55,577 nt of DNA from Pseudoalteromonas sp. S2755 (GCF_005886535.1 NZ_PNDS01000008.1:1-55577), one strand, 5' to 3'; shown: positions 36,896-47,102, counted from the stretch's first letter. A program made the numbers and translations. The notes: generated from the letters alone by a model not told the origin.

Positions 36896-38458
36896 ATGAA
36901 AATAAAACAATGGCTATTAACCTCAGGCCTAGTTGCTGCAAGTTTTCTTAGTGCGCAGGCAAGCGCGGCAGTAAACCAACAGGATGTTGAAGCTGCGGTA
37001 AAAAGTGCGATGGAAAAATTTAATATTCCAGGTTTGGCAATTGGTATTGTAGAAGATGGTCAGGTTGTGATGACCAAGGGCTTCGGGGTGACGCATTTAA
37101 ATAAGCCTGCTAGGGTCAATGCGGATACCTTGTTTGGTATTGCATCCAATACCAAAGCATTCACGGCAGCAGCACTGGCGATGTTGATAGATCAAGGTAA
37201 GCTGAGTTGGGATGACAAAGTCATCAAGCATATTCCGGAATTTAAGCTTTACGATAGCTATGTTACTCAAGAGATGACTATCCGAGATTTATTAAGTCAT
37301 CGAAGTGGATTGGGCCTTGGGGCGGGCGATCTTATGATCTGGCCTGATACTAATAAAACCATGCCTGAATTGCTTGCTGGTATTTCACACCTCAAACCGG
37401 ATTCAAGTTTCCGCAGTCATTACGCTTATAACAATTTGATGTTTGTTGTTGCAGGAGAAGTTGTAAGCCGAGTCAGTGGTAAAGATTGGCGCGATTTTGT
37501 TGAGCAGGAAATGTTTACCAAGCTAGATATGGATGACTCAAAGGCTGGATTCTCTCGGATCCCGGCTAACAATAGTAATTGGGCGACTGGCCATATTCCG
37601 ATGGATGGCAAACTTACACCGTTCTTTGTTAACTACCTAGAAGATTTCCGTGGTGCTGGCGCCATTGCGTCTAACGTGGATGACATGACCAAGTGGTTAC
37701 AAACTCAGCTTGAAGGTGGTCGTTTACCTTCTGGCGAGCAGCTATTTAGCCAAGAGCAACAAGTGCAAATGTGGCATCCACACATTACACGTATTCCCGC
37801 AGGAAAAGCCGCAGAAGTATATCACCAGCAGTTTAGAGGGTACGGCCTTGGTTGGGCAGTAGAGGACTACTTTGGTTACAAGAAGGTGGGCCACGGCGGT
37901 GGGATTTTAGGTATGGTGTCGCAAGTTGCGATGATCCCAGAGAAAAAACTGGGTGTGGTGGTCTTATCAAACCAGCAAAAATACCCTGCACTTTCCGCGA
38001 TTATCAATGAAGTGTTTGAAGATGCGCTTGGCCTAGAAGATAAAAACTGGGTGCAGATCATCGCCGATGATTACTTTAAGGCGCAACAAGAAAAATATGC
38101 CAAAGCTGGGATAATCGAAGTTGCAAAACCACAGCCTGCTTTACCGTTGAACAACTACACGGGGACATTAAATAGCGCTTGGTATGGCGATGTGGTAGTG
38201 GAAAAGCTTGGTAAGGCACTGCGCATTGATTTTACGCATACTAAGCGCCTAAAAGGGAAACTTGAGCACTTAACCGGTAACACTTTTGTGGTGCGTTGGG
38301 ATGAGCCATTACTTGAAGCAGATGCTTACATCAATTTTGTGATGGATAAATCTCAACGGGTTAAGTCTGCTGCGATGGAGTTTGTTAATCCAGAAATAAG
38401 CGACTTTAGTTTCGATTTTCATAACTTGGATTTAAAGGCGAAAGAAATCCAGCACTAA
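36896..38458 (+). CDS. Secreted serine hydrolase of the class C beta-lactamase family
   Basis: 520 residues. A signal peptide (about 1-24, cut after ASA) leads to a beta-lactamase/D-peptidase domain with the active serine in SNTK, the tyrosine motif YNN in HYAYNNLMF and GHGGG in the third motif position. A C-terminal beta domain (about 410-520) resembles the DUF3471 domain found with such enzymes. The ATG at 36896 follows AAGGAAAAAT; an in-frame upstream ATG would mask the signal peptide. Real substrate (ester, D-peptide) is unknown; clinical beta-lactamase activity is not implied. Confidence 0.9.
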   Translation: MKIKQWLLTSGLVAASFLSAQASAAVNQQDVEAAVKSAMEKFNIPGLAIGIVEDGQVVMTKGFGVTHLNKPARVNADTLFGIASNTKAFTAAALAMLIDQGKLSWDDKVIKHIPEFKLYDSYVTQEMTIRDLLSHRSGLGLGAGDLMIWPDTNKTMPELLAGISHLKPDSSFRSHYAYNNLMFVVAGEVVSRVSGKDWRDFVEQEMFTKLDMDDSKAGFSRIPANNSNWATGHIPMDGKLTPFFVNYLEDFRGAGAIASNVDDMTKWLQTQLEGGRLPSGEQLFSQEQQVQMWHPHITRIPAGKAAEVYHQQFRGYGLGWAVEDYFGYKKVGHGGGILGMVSQVAMIPEKKLGVVVLSNQQKYPALSAIINEVFEDALGLEDKNWVQIIADDYFKAQQEKYAKAGIIEVAKPQPALPLNNYTGTLNSAWYGDVVVEKLGKALRIDFTHTKRLKGKLEHLTGNTFVVRWDEPLLEADAYINFVMDKSQRVKSAAMEFVNPEISDFSFDFHNLDLKAKEIQH

Positions 38459-38469
38459 GTATACCAAAG

Positions 38470-38499
38470 TATCAAAGCCACAATTATGTGGCTTTGATA
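38470..38499. terminator. Hairpin between the serine hydrolase and HDAC-like genes
   Basis: TATCAAAGCCACA-ATTA-TGTGGCTTTGATA, a perfect 13-bp stem without a T-run, so a possible terminator or RNA 3-prime guard. Confidence 0.55.
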
Positions 38500-38561
38500 T
38501 AGTGAAAGAGTAGCTACTTAAATCAACCTCGTCGCAAACTAACATAGGATGTATATTCGTT

Positions 38562-39482
38562 ATGCGTACTGCAATTATTACTCATCCATATTGCCGCAAG
38601 CATAAAATGACCGAGGAACATCCTGAGTGTCCTGCGAGGTTAGATGCGATATCAGATCGGTTGCTAGCGTCTGGACTTGATATCGCCATTGAACACAAAA
38701 CGGCACTGAAAGCCGATACGTCACACTATGCATTGGTTCATGACCAAGCCATGATCAAAGAAGTCATGGATAAAATTCCTAATGAAGGGTTAACCGAACT
38801 AGACGGCGACACTTGGCTTTGTCCTGATTCTATGAGAGCGATTGAACGGGCTGTTGGCGCAGGAATACTTGCGGTGGACGAAGTCGTTGCTGGTAAACTT
38901 GATGCTGCATTTTGTTCTGTTAGACCTCCTGGACATCATGCCAATCAAAGTACTTCATCGGGATTTTGTGTCTTTAATAATGTTGCTATTGCCGCCGCTT
39001 ATGCCAAGACAAAGGGCGTAGAGCGGGTGGCTATATTGGATATCGATGTACATCATGGTAATGGCACACAAGACATTTTCAAAGACGATCATAGCGTGTT
39101 ATTTTGCTCTTTATTTCAGCACCCTTTTTATCCAAATACCGCGATTGAGAATCATCAAACACTTATCAATTCTCCATTGAGTGCGGGAGCAGATGGCACA
39201 GAATTAAAAGCCTTGGTGGAGCAACAATGGTTACCTAAGCTGCAATCATTTAAACCTCAGCTCATCTTTATCAGTGCAGGGTTTGATGGTCATTTAGAGG
39301 ATGATATGGGCGGGCTCAAGTTTGTTGAACAAGATTACCAGTGGTTCACCGAGCAAGTGGTAGAGTTTGCAAACTCATCGGACTGTTTGGGGATTATTTC
39401 ATACTTAGAAGGGGGCTACGATCTTTCTTCTTTAGGCCGCAGCGCTGTGACACATATCAAAGCGCTGGTTGAAGCCGGTTAG
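38562..39482 (+). CDS. Histone deacetylase family (acetylpolyamine/acetoin utilisation-like) hydrolase
   Basis: 306 residues of the arginase-deacetylase superfamily. Conserved parts are HPECPARLDAI at the start, the catalytic histidines in RPPGHHANQSTSSGF, the zinc ligands in LDIDVHHGNGTQDIF, and ISAGFDGHLEDDMG. Bacterial members remove acetyl groups from polyamines or proteins. The substrate is not evident. Its stop codon overlaps the convergent 99-residue gene by four bases. Confidence 0.92.
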   Translation: MRTAIITHPYCRKHKMTEEHPECPARLDAISDRLLASGLDIAIEHKTALKADTSHYALVHDQAMIKEVMDKIPNEGLTELDGDTWLCPDSMRAIERAVGAGILAVDEVVAGKLDAAFCSVRPPGHHANQSTSSGFCVFNNVAIAAAYAKTKGVERVAILDIDVHHGNGTQDIFKDDHSVLFCSLFQHPFYPNTAIENHQTLINSPLSAGADGTELKALVEQQWLPKLQSFKPQLIFISAGFDGHLEDDMGGLKFVEQDYQWFTEQVVEFANSSDCLGIISYLEGGYDLSSLGRSAVTHIKALVEAG

Positions 39483-39778
39483 CTTAGACCTAACAAATCA
39501 AAAGCCTGCTGAGTATTGCTCAATTGGATTTTGCTCACGCAACACTGGCCTTCGTCAACGAGATATTGTTGCACTAATTCGGTTAAATATTTCAAATCAA
39601 TACCTTGCACGGGCGCACCGTGTACGTTGCTGCAGCAATCGTTTGGGTATACTAGAATTAACCGTTTTAGTGACGCATCATCGAGCAGATGCGTTGCATC
39701 TCTAAGTGCTTTTTCATCTTCGATAAACTCAATACTTTGGTCTAATACCAGCAATAAAGGATAGCTTTTTATCGCCAT
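39479..39778 (-). CDS. Small conserved-looking protein, perhaps DUF4144
   Basis: 99 residues, soluble, opening MAIKSYPLLLVLDQSIEFI. It has a CC pair in PNDCCSNVHG and a second in EGQCCVSKI. The length and opening recall the DUF4144 family of Vibrio and Pseudoalteromonas, but this is from memory. It is convergent with the HDAC-like gene, with overlapping stops, and divergent from the next c-di-GMP gene by about 76 bases. Confidence 0.65.
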   Translation of the reverse strand: MAIKSYPLLLVLDQSIEFIEDEKALRDATHLLDDASLKRLILVYPNDCCSNVHGAPVQGIDLKYLTELVQQYLVDEGQCCVSKIQLSNTQQAFDLLGLS

Positions 39779-39854
39779 AATTTGTTCTTGGTCAAGTTAT
39801 AAAAAGTGTCGCCCAGTATACTTTAAATTGGAATAATATTGCGAGAGTGTGCTT

Positions 39855-42371
39855 ATGGTTGGTGATTCACGTCAGTTACAGATCAAAGAAGTATTTACCA
39901 ATAGCTTGTTATGTTGCGATGAGCAAACCAGTCTATACGATGCGGTGGCGAAGATGCGAGCCAGTAGAGTGAGCTCGATCTTTGTTACTCGTGCCGATGA
40001 TATCATTGGTATCTGGACCGAATCGGATTGCGTTAAGCTCAATTTTAACGATCCCGACTTTGCACAGGTCCCGATCCGGGCCGTGATGACAGCACCAGTG
40101 CAAAAAATTCAAATAGATAAAACCTTGAGCGAGGCAACGGTCAAGTTCCACCAACTAGGGATCCGTCACTTACTCGTGGTGGACTCAGATAATCTGCCTT
40201 GTGGTGTGGTTTCTTTATCCGATATCGTGCGCAGTCAAGGGCTCGACCATTATTTGCACTTTAGACCAATTGAGCAGCACTTTGACTCGAGCATAGTGAT
40301 TTTAGACAGTGAAGACTGCGTCTCTGATGTTATCAATAATATGCGTGAGCTAAAGCTTACCGCCGTGCTGGTGTATAACCGTGAATTAAATGAGTATGGC
40401 ATTATTACTCAGCGTGATATTGCGTATATTATTCTCAACCCTGATTGGCGCCAGCCTTGCTGGCAATTGGCCAGCTATCCTATGCTCTCCATGACGCCAA
40501 AAGACAGCCTATTCGATGCTTACCGGCTGATGACGGTAAACTCCATTCGTCATTTGGTGGTGACTTCACCAGATTCGCAACAAGTGATTGGGCTATTAGC
40601 ACTCAAAAATGTCCTGACTGAAATTGAAACTGCATATTGTAGTGAGCTGGAAAAAGTCCTAGTACAACGTGATATTGCACTGCAAAAATCGGAGAAAAAT
40701 CTATATCTAGCTAACCGTATTATTGATGCTTCTCTCGATGGCATCATGATCACCAAAAGCTCAGGAGAAATAATCCAGATCAACCCAGCGTTTAGTGCGC
40801 TTACTGGCTACAAAAATTACGAAGTGCTAGGGAAAAACCCAAGTGTGTTGAGCTCTGGGCTACATGATGAATCCTATTATCAGAGTATGTGGCAAACGCT
40901 CAGAGAAACGGGTGTGTGGCAGGGCGAGATATGCAATCGTAAAAAGAGCGGTGAGATTTATGTTGAATGGCTCACGATTATTGAGATCAGAGAACCGTAC
41001 AGTGACGATATGCTTTACGCAGCCATTTTTAGCGACATTACAGAGCGTAAAAATGCGGAAGAAAAAATTGCTCGCTTAGCCTACTTTGATGAATTGACTG
41101 GGCTGCCTAATCGTCGCTTATTCTACGATAGACTCTCTATGGCATTGGCATCAGCGCACCGTTATAAGCAAAAACTCAGTGTGATGTTTATAGATTTAGA
41201 CCGCTTTAAAGAAGTGAATGACTCACTTGGGCACAGCGCTGGAGATGAGTTATTAGTGCAGGTTAGTGAGCGAATAAAGTCTATTCTAAACGAAGGTGAC
41301 ACGTTGGCCCGACTTGGTGGCGACGAATTTGTCGTGTTACTAAGCGAAGTGAATGGCATGTCGGAGGTTATTGAATTTGCAGACCAAATCTTAATGGCAT
41401 TATCGAATCCCTTTCAACTTGGTGATATGCAGGTGGCTGCGACGGCCTCAATGGGGGCTGCTATTTATCCCGAGGATGGTCATGATACGGAAACTTTACT
41501 CAAACACGCCGATGTTGCTATGTATCGCTCCAAAGAAGTCGGGCGTAATTCATTCCAATTATTCGAAGCTTCGATGAATGCACGTTCATTTGAGCGTTTG
41601 TCCATGCTAAGTCGTTTTCAGAATGCCTTGGAAAATGACGAGTTTGAACTGCATTTTCAGCCATTGCAATGTTTAACCAGCAGTCGCATTTCAAGTGTTG
41701 AGTGTTTGCTAAGATGGCGTGACCCAAATCTCGGGATGATCTCGCCGGCCCAATTTATCCCACTTGCTGAGGAGCTCGGGCTTATTATGCGCTTAGATCA
41801 GTGGGTAATAGATAAAGCCTGTCAGCACTTGTCGCAATGGCAATGCGCTGGGGTTGAGATTAGGCGCATGGCGATTAACATCTCGGCGTCTCATGTCACT
41901 CAAGGCGACCTTTATCAGTGTGTCGCGCAGGCATTAAAAAAGCATAACGTCGACGGTAAGTATCTTGAGCTTGAGCTTACCGAAAATAGCTTCATCGGTA
42001 ATCTTCACGAGGCTAAGTACACCTTGAAAAAACTCAAGGAGCTGGGTGTCAAACTGGCGATTGATGATTTTGGTACAGGGTATTCTGCGCTCAGTTACTT
42101 GGCTAAGCTGCCCATCGACATCTTAAAAATAGATGCGAGTTTTATCGCTAAAGTGCCCGATGAATATGGCAACAGCGAAATTGTTTCGGCAATTGTGGCG
42201 ATGGCTAAGGCGCTCAACCTGCAAGTTGTAGCTGAGGGCGTTGAAAAGCCAGTACAGAAACGTTACCTGCGCAAGCTCGGTTGTCATACAATCCAAGGTT
42301 ACGTCTTCTGTAAGCCGCTTACAGAAGACGATTGGCATGCATTTTATTCGTCAGAGAAGGTAATTTCGTAA
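39855..42371 (+). CDS. Four-CBS, PAS, GGDEF and EAL c-di-GMP protein
   Basis: About 838 residues. Four CBS repeats (about 10-270) come first, then a short coiled linker, a PAS domain (about 290-400), GGDEF (about 410-575, motif near 488) and EAL (about 590-830). The EAL signature is ECLLR, with INISASH, LELTENS, DDFGTGYSALSYL, LKIDASF, AEGVEK and QGYVFCKP all intact, so phosphodiesterase activity is likely. No RxxD site precedes GGDEF. The ATG at 39855 has GAGAG about eight bases before; a GTG two codons earlier is the alternative. Its 3-prime end overlaps the convergent DUF2797 gene by 28 bases. Confidence 0.92.
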   Translation: MVGDSRQLQIKEVFTNSLLCCDEQTSLYDAVAKMRASRVSSIFVTRADDIIGIWTESDCVKLNFNDPDFAQVPIRAVMTAPVQKIQIDKTLSEATVKFHQLGIRHLLVVDSDNLPCGVVSLSDIVRSQGLDHYLHFRPIEQHFDSSIVILDSEDCVSDVINNMRELKLTAVLVYNRELNEYGIITQRDIAYIILNPDWRQPCWQLASYPMLSMTPKDSLFDAYRLMTVNSIRHLVVTSPDSQQVIGLLALKNVLTEIETAYCSELEKVLVQRDIALQKSEKNLYLANRIIDASLDGIMITKSSGEIIQINPAFSALTGYKNYEVLGKNPSVLSSGLHDESYYQSMWQTLRETGVWQGEICNRKKSGEIYVEWLTIIEIREPYSDDMLYAAIFSDITERKNAEEKIARLAYFDELTGLPNRRLFYDRLSMALASAHRYKQKLSVMFIDLDRFKEVNDSLGHSAGDELLVQVSERIKSILNEGDTLARLGGDEFVVLLSEVNGMSEVIEFADQILMALSNPFQLGDMQVAATASMGAAIYPEDGHDTETLLKHADVAMYRSKEVGRNSFQLFEASMNARSFERLSMLSRFQNALENDEFELHFQPLQCLTSSRISSVECLLRWRDPNLGMISPAQFIPLAEELGLIMRLDQWVIDKACQHLSQWQCAGVEIRRMAINISASHVTQGDLYQCVAQALKKHNVDGKYLELELTENSFIGNLHEAKYTLKKLKELGVKLAIDDFGTGYSALSYLAKLPIDILKIDASFIAKVPDEYGNSEIVSAIVAMAKALNLQVVAEGVEKPVQKRYLRKLGCHTIQGYVFCKPLTEDDWHAFYSSEKVIS

Positions 42372-43165
42372 GAAGTAAACTTACGAATATTGATCACACC
42401 ATTATCAAAAATAAGGTATTGGCCTTTGATCCCTTCAAGCACGCCTGATACAACAGGGTCTTTATCAAAGTTAAACGAGCTGATTTTACTCGGGTGCTGG
42501 TTTACTGGGAAGGTGAGGTCGACCACGTCCTCGTCTAGCACTTCAATAGCGGTTGCACCAAAGAGTTCGGCGAGTTCGTCGAGTTTGGCTTGGATCTGTG
42601 GGATAAGTTTAGCGGCTTCTGCTTTGAGGTTTATTTCAGGGTTGATGCCTTTGAGCATATTGCGCCAGTTAGTCTTATCGGCAATAAACTGAGCCAGCGC
42701 CACTTCCACTAATCCTGACTGGTGACGGGTCTGCACCTTAAAAATCGGCAATGCTTGCGTTGCGCCTTGATCTACCCAACGCGTTGGGATCTGCGTATGA
42801 CGGGTGATCCCAACTTTAAGGCCTGAGGTATTGGCCAAATACACATAGTGCGGGATCATACAGTTCTCTTCGCCCCATTGGGGTTCACGACAGGTACCTT
42901 GATCATAGTGACAGGTCTCTGGCTTCATAATACACATGTCGCAGCTGGCGAGCTTTCTCATACACACGAAGCAGTGCCCCTGCGAATAGCTTTTTTTGGT
43001 TTTTTTACCACAGCTACTGCAAAATATATTGCCGGTGAAGGTAAGGGTGACGGATTTACCAAAGTAGTCATTGAGTGATACTAAGTTATCACCCACGGGT
43101 AATTGATATTGAATAGGTTCAACAAGCGCTGACTTTAACTTGCTGAGTGTACCTTGTACTTGCAT
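42344..43165 (-). CDS. DUF2797 protein with zinc-ribbon cysteines
   Basis: 273 residues. The N-terminal half has a dense set of cysteines, FCSSCGKKTKK, GHCFVCMRKLASCDMC, ETCHYDQGTC, which must bind zinc. The middle HYVYLANTSGLKVGITR resembles a GIY-YIG-like core. The family is DUF2797 and its function is unknown. AGGGG lies just before the ATG. It overlaps the convergent c-di-GMP gene by 28 bases. Confidence 0.85.
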   Translation of the reverse strand: MQVQGTLSKLKSALVEPIQYQLPVGDNLVSLNDYFGKSVTLTFTGNIFCSSCGKKTKKSYSQGHCFVCMRKLASCDMCIMKPETCHYDQGTCREPQWGEENCMIPHYVYLANTSGLKVGITRHTQIPTRWVDQGATQALPIFKVQTRHQSGLVEVALAQFIADKTNWRNMLKGINPEINLKAEAAKLIPQIQAKLDELAELFGATAIEVLDEDVVDLTFPVNQHPSKISSFNFDKDPVVSGVLEGIKGQYLIFDNGVINIRKFTSYEITFSDE

Positions 43166-43238
43166 CTTTGCCCCTAAAAATGCTCATAAAAGGGTAGGAT
43201 ACCATTACAAACTAAGAAACGCAGTGTGTAAAAATGAA

Positions 43239-43263
43239 AAAGGCCAGCATCGAGCTGGCCTTA
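43239..43263 (-). terminator. Terminator of purD
   Basis: AAGGCCAGC-TCGAT-GCTGGCCTT on the minus strand followed by TTTTCATTTTT. Confidence 0.8.
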
Positions 43264-43279
43264 CAAAACTGAACGCGAA

Positions 43280-44563
43280 TTAGCTTTCGCGTGCGATTGC
43301 GCGATATGCGATATCTGTGCGGTACTCTACGCCATCCCAGTGAATGTCTTTCACTAGAGAGTAGGCGCGTTTTTGCGCTTCGGTTACCGTGTGGCCAAGG
43401 GCCGTTGCACATAATACTCGACCACCAGCGGTGACTACATGCTCGCCATCTTGCTTAGTACCGGCATGGAACACTTTTTCACCTTCAGGATAGTTCACCT
43501 GAAGACCTGAGATAGCGTCACCCTTAGGATAGTTGCCAGGGTAGCCACTAGCTGCAAGCACAACACCAACGGCAGCTCGCGGATCGAATTCAATCGATGT
43601 TTGATCAAGCTCTTCACGGTTTGCCGCTTCAATCAGCTCAACTAAATCAGATTGGAGGCGTAACATGATAGGTTGTGTTTCTGGGTCACCAAAGCGGCAG
43701 TTATACTCGATAACTTTTGGTGTGCCGTCTGCTGTGATCATCAAACCAGCGTATAGGAAACCTGTATAAGGGTGACCTTCTTTCGCCATACCTTCAACCG
43801 TTGGATTAATCACTTCGGCCATGATGCGATCATGAATATCTGGCGTGACTACAGGAGCTGGAGAGTATGCACCCATGCCCCCTGTATTTGGACCTTTATC
43901 ACCATCGTACGCACGTTTGTGATCTTGGCTGGTGGCAAAAGGAAGTACATTTTTGCCGTCAACCATGACGATGAAAGAGGCTTCTTCACCTTCTAAAAAC
44001 TCTTCAATAACCACACGGCTGCCCGCTTCGCCAAACGCATTCCCCGCAAGCATATCGCGGATAGCTTCTTCTGCTTCCGCTTCGGTCATTGCCACGATGA
44101 CCCCTTTACCAGCAGCAAGACCATCAGCCTTAACAACGATAGGTGCCCCTTGTGCTTTCAAGTAGGCAAGCGCAGGTTCAATCTCTTCAAACGTTTGATA
44201 AGCCGCTGTTGGAATATCGTGACGTGCTAAAAAGTCTTTAGTAAACGACTTAGAGCCTTCTAGCTGCGCTGCCGCTTGAGTAGGTCCAAAAATAGCTAAG
44301 CCTTCTTCACGGAAACGGTCAACCACACCGATAACTAGCGGTGCTTCAGGGCCAACAATGGTTAATTGTACATTGTTTTCTTTAGCAAAGACGACCAAGG
44401 CATCGATATCTTCAACGCCGATAGCCACGTTTTCGAGTTTAGGCTCAAGCGCAGTACCTGCGTTTCCAGGTGCTACAAAAACCGTTTTTACAGATGGGTT
44501 TTGTGCGGCTTTGAACGCAAGCGCATGCTCACGTCCACCGCTGCCAATGACGAGTACATTCAT
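43280..44563 (-). CDS. purD: Phosphoribosylamine-glycine ligase
   Basis: 427 residues, normal for PurD, which makes glycinamide ribonucleotide from phosphoribosylamine, glycine and ATP. Motifs include VLVIGSGGREHALAFKAA at the start, the ATP-grasp segments PIVVKADGLAAGKGVIVA and SFIVMVDGKN, and IEYNCRFGDPETQ. AGGAAAA lies before the ATG. It is 15 bases downstream of the methyltransferase gene, which separates it from purH. Confidence 0.97.
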   Translation of the reverse strand: MNVLVIGSGGREHALAFKAAQNPSVKTVFVAPGNAGTALEPKLENVAIGVEDIDALVVFAKENNVQLTIVGPEAPLVIGVVDRFREEGLAIFGPTQAAAQLEGSKSFTKDFLARHDIPTAAYQTFEEIEPALAYLKAQGAPIVVKADGLAAGKGVIVAMTEAEAEEAIRDMLAGNAFGEAGSRVVIEEFLEGEEASFIVMVDGKNVLPFATSQDHKRAYDGDKGPNTGGMGAYSPAPVVTPDIHDRIMAEVINPTVEGMAKEGHPYTGFLYAGLMITADGTPKVIEYNCRFGDPETQPIMLRLQSDLVELIEAANREELDQTSIEFDPRAAVGVVLAASGYPGNYPKGDAISGLQVNYPEGEKVFHAGTKQDGEHVVTAGGRVLCATALGHTVTEAQKRAYSLVKDIHWDGVEYRTDIAYRAIARES

Positions 44564-44578
44564 GGCGAAATTTTCCTA

Positions 44579-45415
44579 TTAAAGCTTTTTAAATTTTAAG
44601 GTCATGCGGTCGCTTTCCCCAATCGCTTTATATTGCGCTGCTTTTTCATCACCTAGCGCTAAGCGAGGTGGCAGAGTCCAGACGCCTTTTGGGTGATTGG
44701 CGCTGTCTAGCGGGTTAGCGTTAATGTCGCTGCTTGCAACTAATTCAAACCCAGCTTGCTTGGCGATATCAATAACATAACTTTGCTTCATATAACCTGA
44801 CGACTTTTGATCCTCAAGTTGGCGGTGCTCAGGCAGACGGTGTTCAACAACACCTAAAATGCCACCAGTCTTCAGTGCCTTATTAAACGCGTTGAACGCG
44901 CTAAGTACACCTTCATCTCCCTTACCCATGTACCAGTTATGCACGTTACGGAAAGTTAGTACCACGTCAGCACTGCCTTGTGGTGCAATGTTGCTGTGTG
45001 TTACCGGTGCAAATTCCGTGATCTTTACTTCACTATAGTCTGGGTTGGTTGCTACTTTTTCTTTGTAGCTTTTTAATGAGCGTTGATAGTAGCCAACATC
45101 TGAATCAGCAGGGAAGTGCGCTGCATAATAGGTGCCTTGACCTTTAACCAGTGGCGCTAAAATCTCACTATACCAACCACCACCAGGTGCAATTTCTACC
45201 ACGGTCATTGATGGCTCAATGCCAAAAAAAGCAAGCGTTTCACTTGGGTGGCGATACTGGTCTCGCGCTCTATTTTTCTCAGCTCGATTGTCGCTAGCAA
45301 CTGCTTTTGCAATCGCGCTTGGTACTGCTTGGCTGGAGTTGGATTCTGTCGCGTTACAGCCCACTAAAGTGGTAAATACTGCAGCAGCGATAAGAGATTT
45401 CATACCTAGATTCAT
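44579..45415 (-). CDS. Lipoprotein-type SAM-dependent methyltransferase
   Basis: 278 residues. The first 20 look like a lipoprotein signal with lipobox LVGC, which is unusual because SAM is cytoplasmic. The body has a class I methyltransferase fold: motif I VVEIAPGGGWYSEIL, then VVLTFRNVHNWYMG and a post-motif ILGVVEHRLP. Similar exported methyltransferase-like proteins occur in many proteobacteria; substrate is unknown. It lies between purH and purD on the same strand, with its own ribosome site AAGGAAG. The strong hairpin after purH suggests that the gene has its own promoter. Confidence 0.8.
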   Translation of the reverse strand: MNLGMKSLIAAAVFTTLVGCNATESNSSQAVPSAIAKAVASDNRAEKNRARDQYRHPSETLAFFGIEPSMTVVEIAPGGGWYSEILAPLVKGQGTYYAAHFPADSDVGYYQRSLKSYKEKVATNPDYSEVKITEFAPVTHSNIAPQGSADVVLTFRNVHNWYMGKGDEGVLSAFNAFNKALKTGGILGVVEHRLPEHRQLEDQKSSGYMKQSYVIDIAKQAGFELVASSDINANPLDSANHPKGVWTLPPRLALGDEKAAQYKAIGESDRMTLKFKKL

Positions 45416-45480
45416 CGTTAGCTTCCTTCATTCTGTTATGATTATGCTGTAGCCAGAATACTGGAAATTAGCTGAAACAA

Positions 45481-45510
45481 AAAGCGCGAAACTCATAAGT
45501 TTCGCGCTTT
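45481..45510. terminator. Terminator of purH
   Basis: AAAGCGCGAAACT-CATA-AGTTTCGCGCTTT, a perfect 13-bp stem; the minus-strand copy follows the purH stop. Confidence 0.8.
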
Positions 45511-45515
45511 ATTGA

Positions 45516-47102
45516 TTAATGGCGGAAGTGGCGCATGCCGGTAAACACCATTGCCATTCCCGCTTCATCAGCGGCGGCAATCACCTCTTCATCACGCATT
45601 GAACCACCCGGCTGGATAACCGCAGTGATACCCGCAGCTGCAGCGGCGTCAATGCCATCACGGAATGGGAAGAACGCATCAGAAGCCATGACAGAACCTG
45701 GAACTTCTAGGTTTTCGTCTGCGGCTTTAATCCCTGCGATTTTCGCAGAGTATACGCGGCTCATTTGGCCAGCGCCCACACCAATAGTCATCCCATCACG
45801 GGCGTAAACAATCGCGTTGGACTTAACAAATTTAGCGACTTTCCAGCAGAACAGTAGATCTTTTAGTTCTTGCTCTGTAGGTTGACGTTTCGAAACCACC
45901 TTAAGGTCGTCCAAACCAACCATACCTTGGTCACGATCTTGTACTAAGATACCGCCATTAACACGCTTAATATCGGTACCAGTGGTTTTGTTTGACCACT
46001 GACCACATTCTAGTAAACGTACATTTTGCTTTGCAGCAACGATTTGTGCGGCTTCTTCTGATACGCTCGGCGCGATGATAACTTCAACAAACTGACGCGC
46101 TACGATGGCTTCCGCCGTGTCGCCGTCTAGCTCTCGGTTAAAGGCGATGATACCACCAAAGGCAGAAGTCGGGTCAGTCTTAAACGCGCGGTCATAGGCG
46201 GCAAGAATGTTTTCATCTACCGCAACACCGCAAGGGTTTGCGTGTTTTACGATAACACAAGCCGGCTTATCAAACTCTTTAACACACTCAAGTGCCGCAT
46301 CGGTATCAGCGATATTGTTATAAGACAGCGCTTTACCTTGAAGTTGTTTAGCCGTCGCGACGGATGCTTCTTCAATGTTGTTTTCAACATAAAAAGCAGC
46401 GTCTTGATGCGAGTTTTCACCGTAGCGCATATCTTGCTTCTTAGTGAATTGCATATTGATAGTGCGAGGGAATTTGGTTTCCTCTGCTGCTTCTTCCGTA
46501 TAATCCGGAACCATTTTACCGAAGTAGTTGGCAATCATGCCGTCATACTGTGCGGTATGCTCGTAGGCAGCAATGGCAAGGTCGAAACGTGTCTTGTATG
46601 TTGTAGAACCAGAGTTTGCCTTCATTTCTTCAATGACACGGCTGTAGTCATTCGCATTTACAACAATGGTCACGTCTTTGTGGTTCTTAGCCGCAGCACG
46701 AACCATAGTTGGACCGCCAATATCGATATTTTCGATTGCATCTTCTAGGCTACAGTCAGCTTTCGCAACAGTTTGTGCGAAGGGGTATAAGTTGACTACT
46801 ACCATATCGATTGCTGAAATATTGTTTTCAGTCATGACGTCTTCGTCTTGACCACGACGTCCTAAGATACCGCCGTGCACTTTTGGGTGAAGCGTTTTAA
46901 CGCGACCATCCATGATTTCTGGGTGGCCAGTGTAATCAGATACTTCTGTTACTTTAATGCCGTTGTCTGCAAGTAGTTTGCAAGTACCGCCAGTTGATAA
47001 AATTTCTACGCCTTGAGCTGCAAGTGCTGTGGCGAATTCAACGATACCGGTTTTATCTGACACGCTTAGTAGGGCGCGACGAATTGGACGATGTATATCC
47101 AT
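45516..47102 (-). CDS. purH: Bifunctional AICAR transformylase / IMP cyclohydrolase
   Basis: 528 residues. The cyclohydrolase domain (about 1-200) opens [17 protein letters not shown] and has [10 protein letters not shown]. The transformylase domain follows with [22 protein letters not shown] and the ending [25 protein letters not shown]. It does the last two steps to IMP. GGAAAC lies before the ATG. I see no PurR box of the E. coli type upstream. Confidence 0.98.
   Translation of the reverse strand: MDIHRPIRRALLSVSDKTGIVEFATALAAQGVEILSTGGTCKLLADNGIKVTEVSDYTGHPEIMDGRVKTLHPKVHGGILGRRGQDEDVMTENNISAIDMVVVNLYPFAQTVAKADCSLEDAIENIDIGGPTMVRAAAKNHKDVTIVVNANDYSRVIEEMKANSGSTTYKTRFDLAIAAYEHTAQYDGMIANYFGKMVPDYTEEAAEETKFPRTINMQFTKKQDMRYGENSHQDAAFYVENNIEEASVATAKQLQGKALSYNNIADTDAALECVKEFDKPACVIVKHANPCGVAVDENILAAYDRAFKTDPTSAFGGIIAFNRELDGDTAEAIVARQFVEVIIAPSVSEEAAQIVAAKQNVRLLECGQWSNKTTGTDIKRVNGGILVQDRDQGMVGLDDLKVVSKRQPTEQELKDLLFCWKVAKFVKSNAIVYARDGMTIGVGAGQMSRVYSAKIAGIKAADENLEVPGSVMASDAFFPFRDGIDAAAAAGITAVIQPGGSMRDEEVIAAADEAGMAMVFTGMRHFRH

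Noticed and set aside
36896..38458. True antibiotic-resistance beta-lactamase
   Set aside because: The family match is to serine hydrolases with a DUF3471-like tail, which are usually esterases or peptidases; nothing shows drug hydrolysis.
46242..46748. A 168-codon plus-strand frame inside purH
   Set aside because: Antisense shadow of a certain gene, with no ribosome site.
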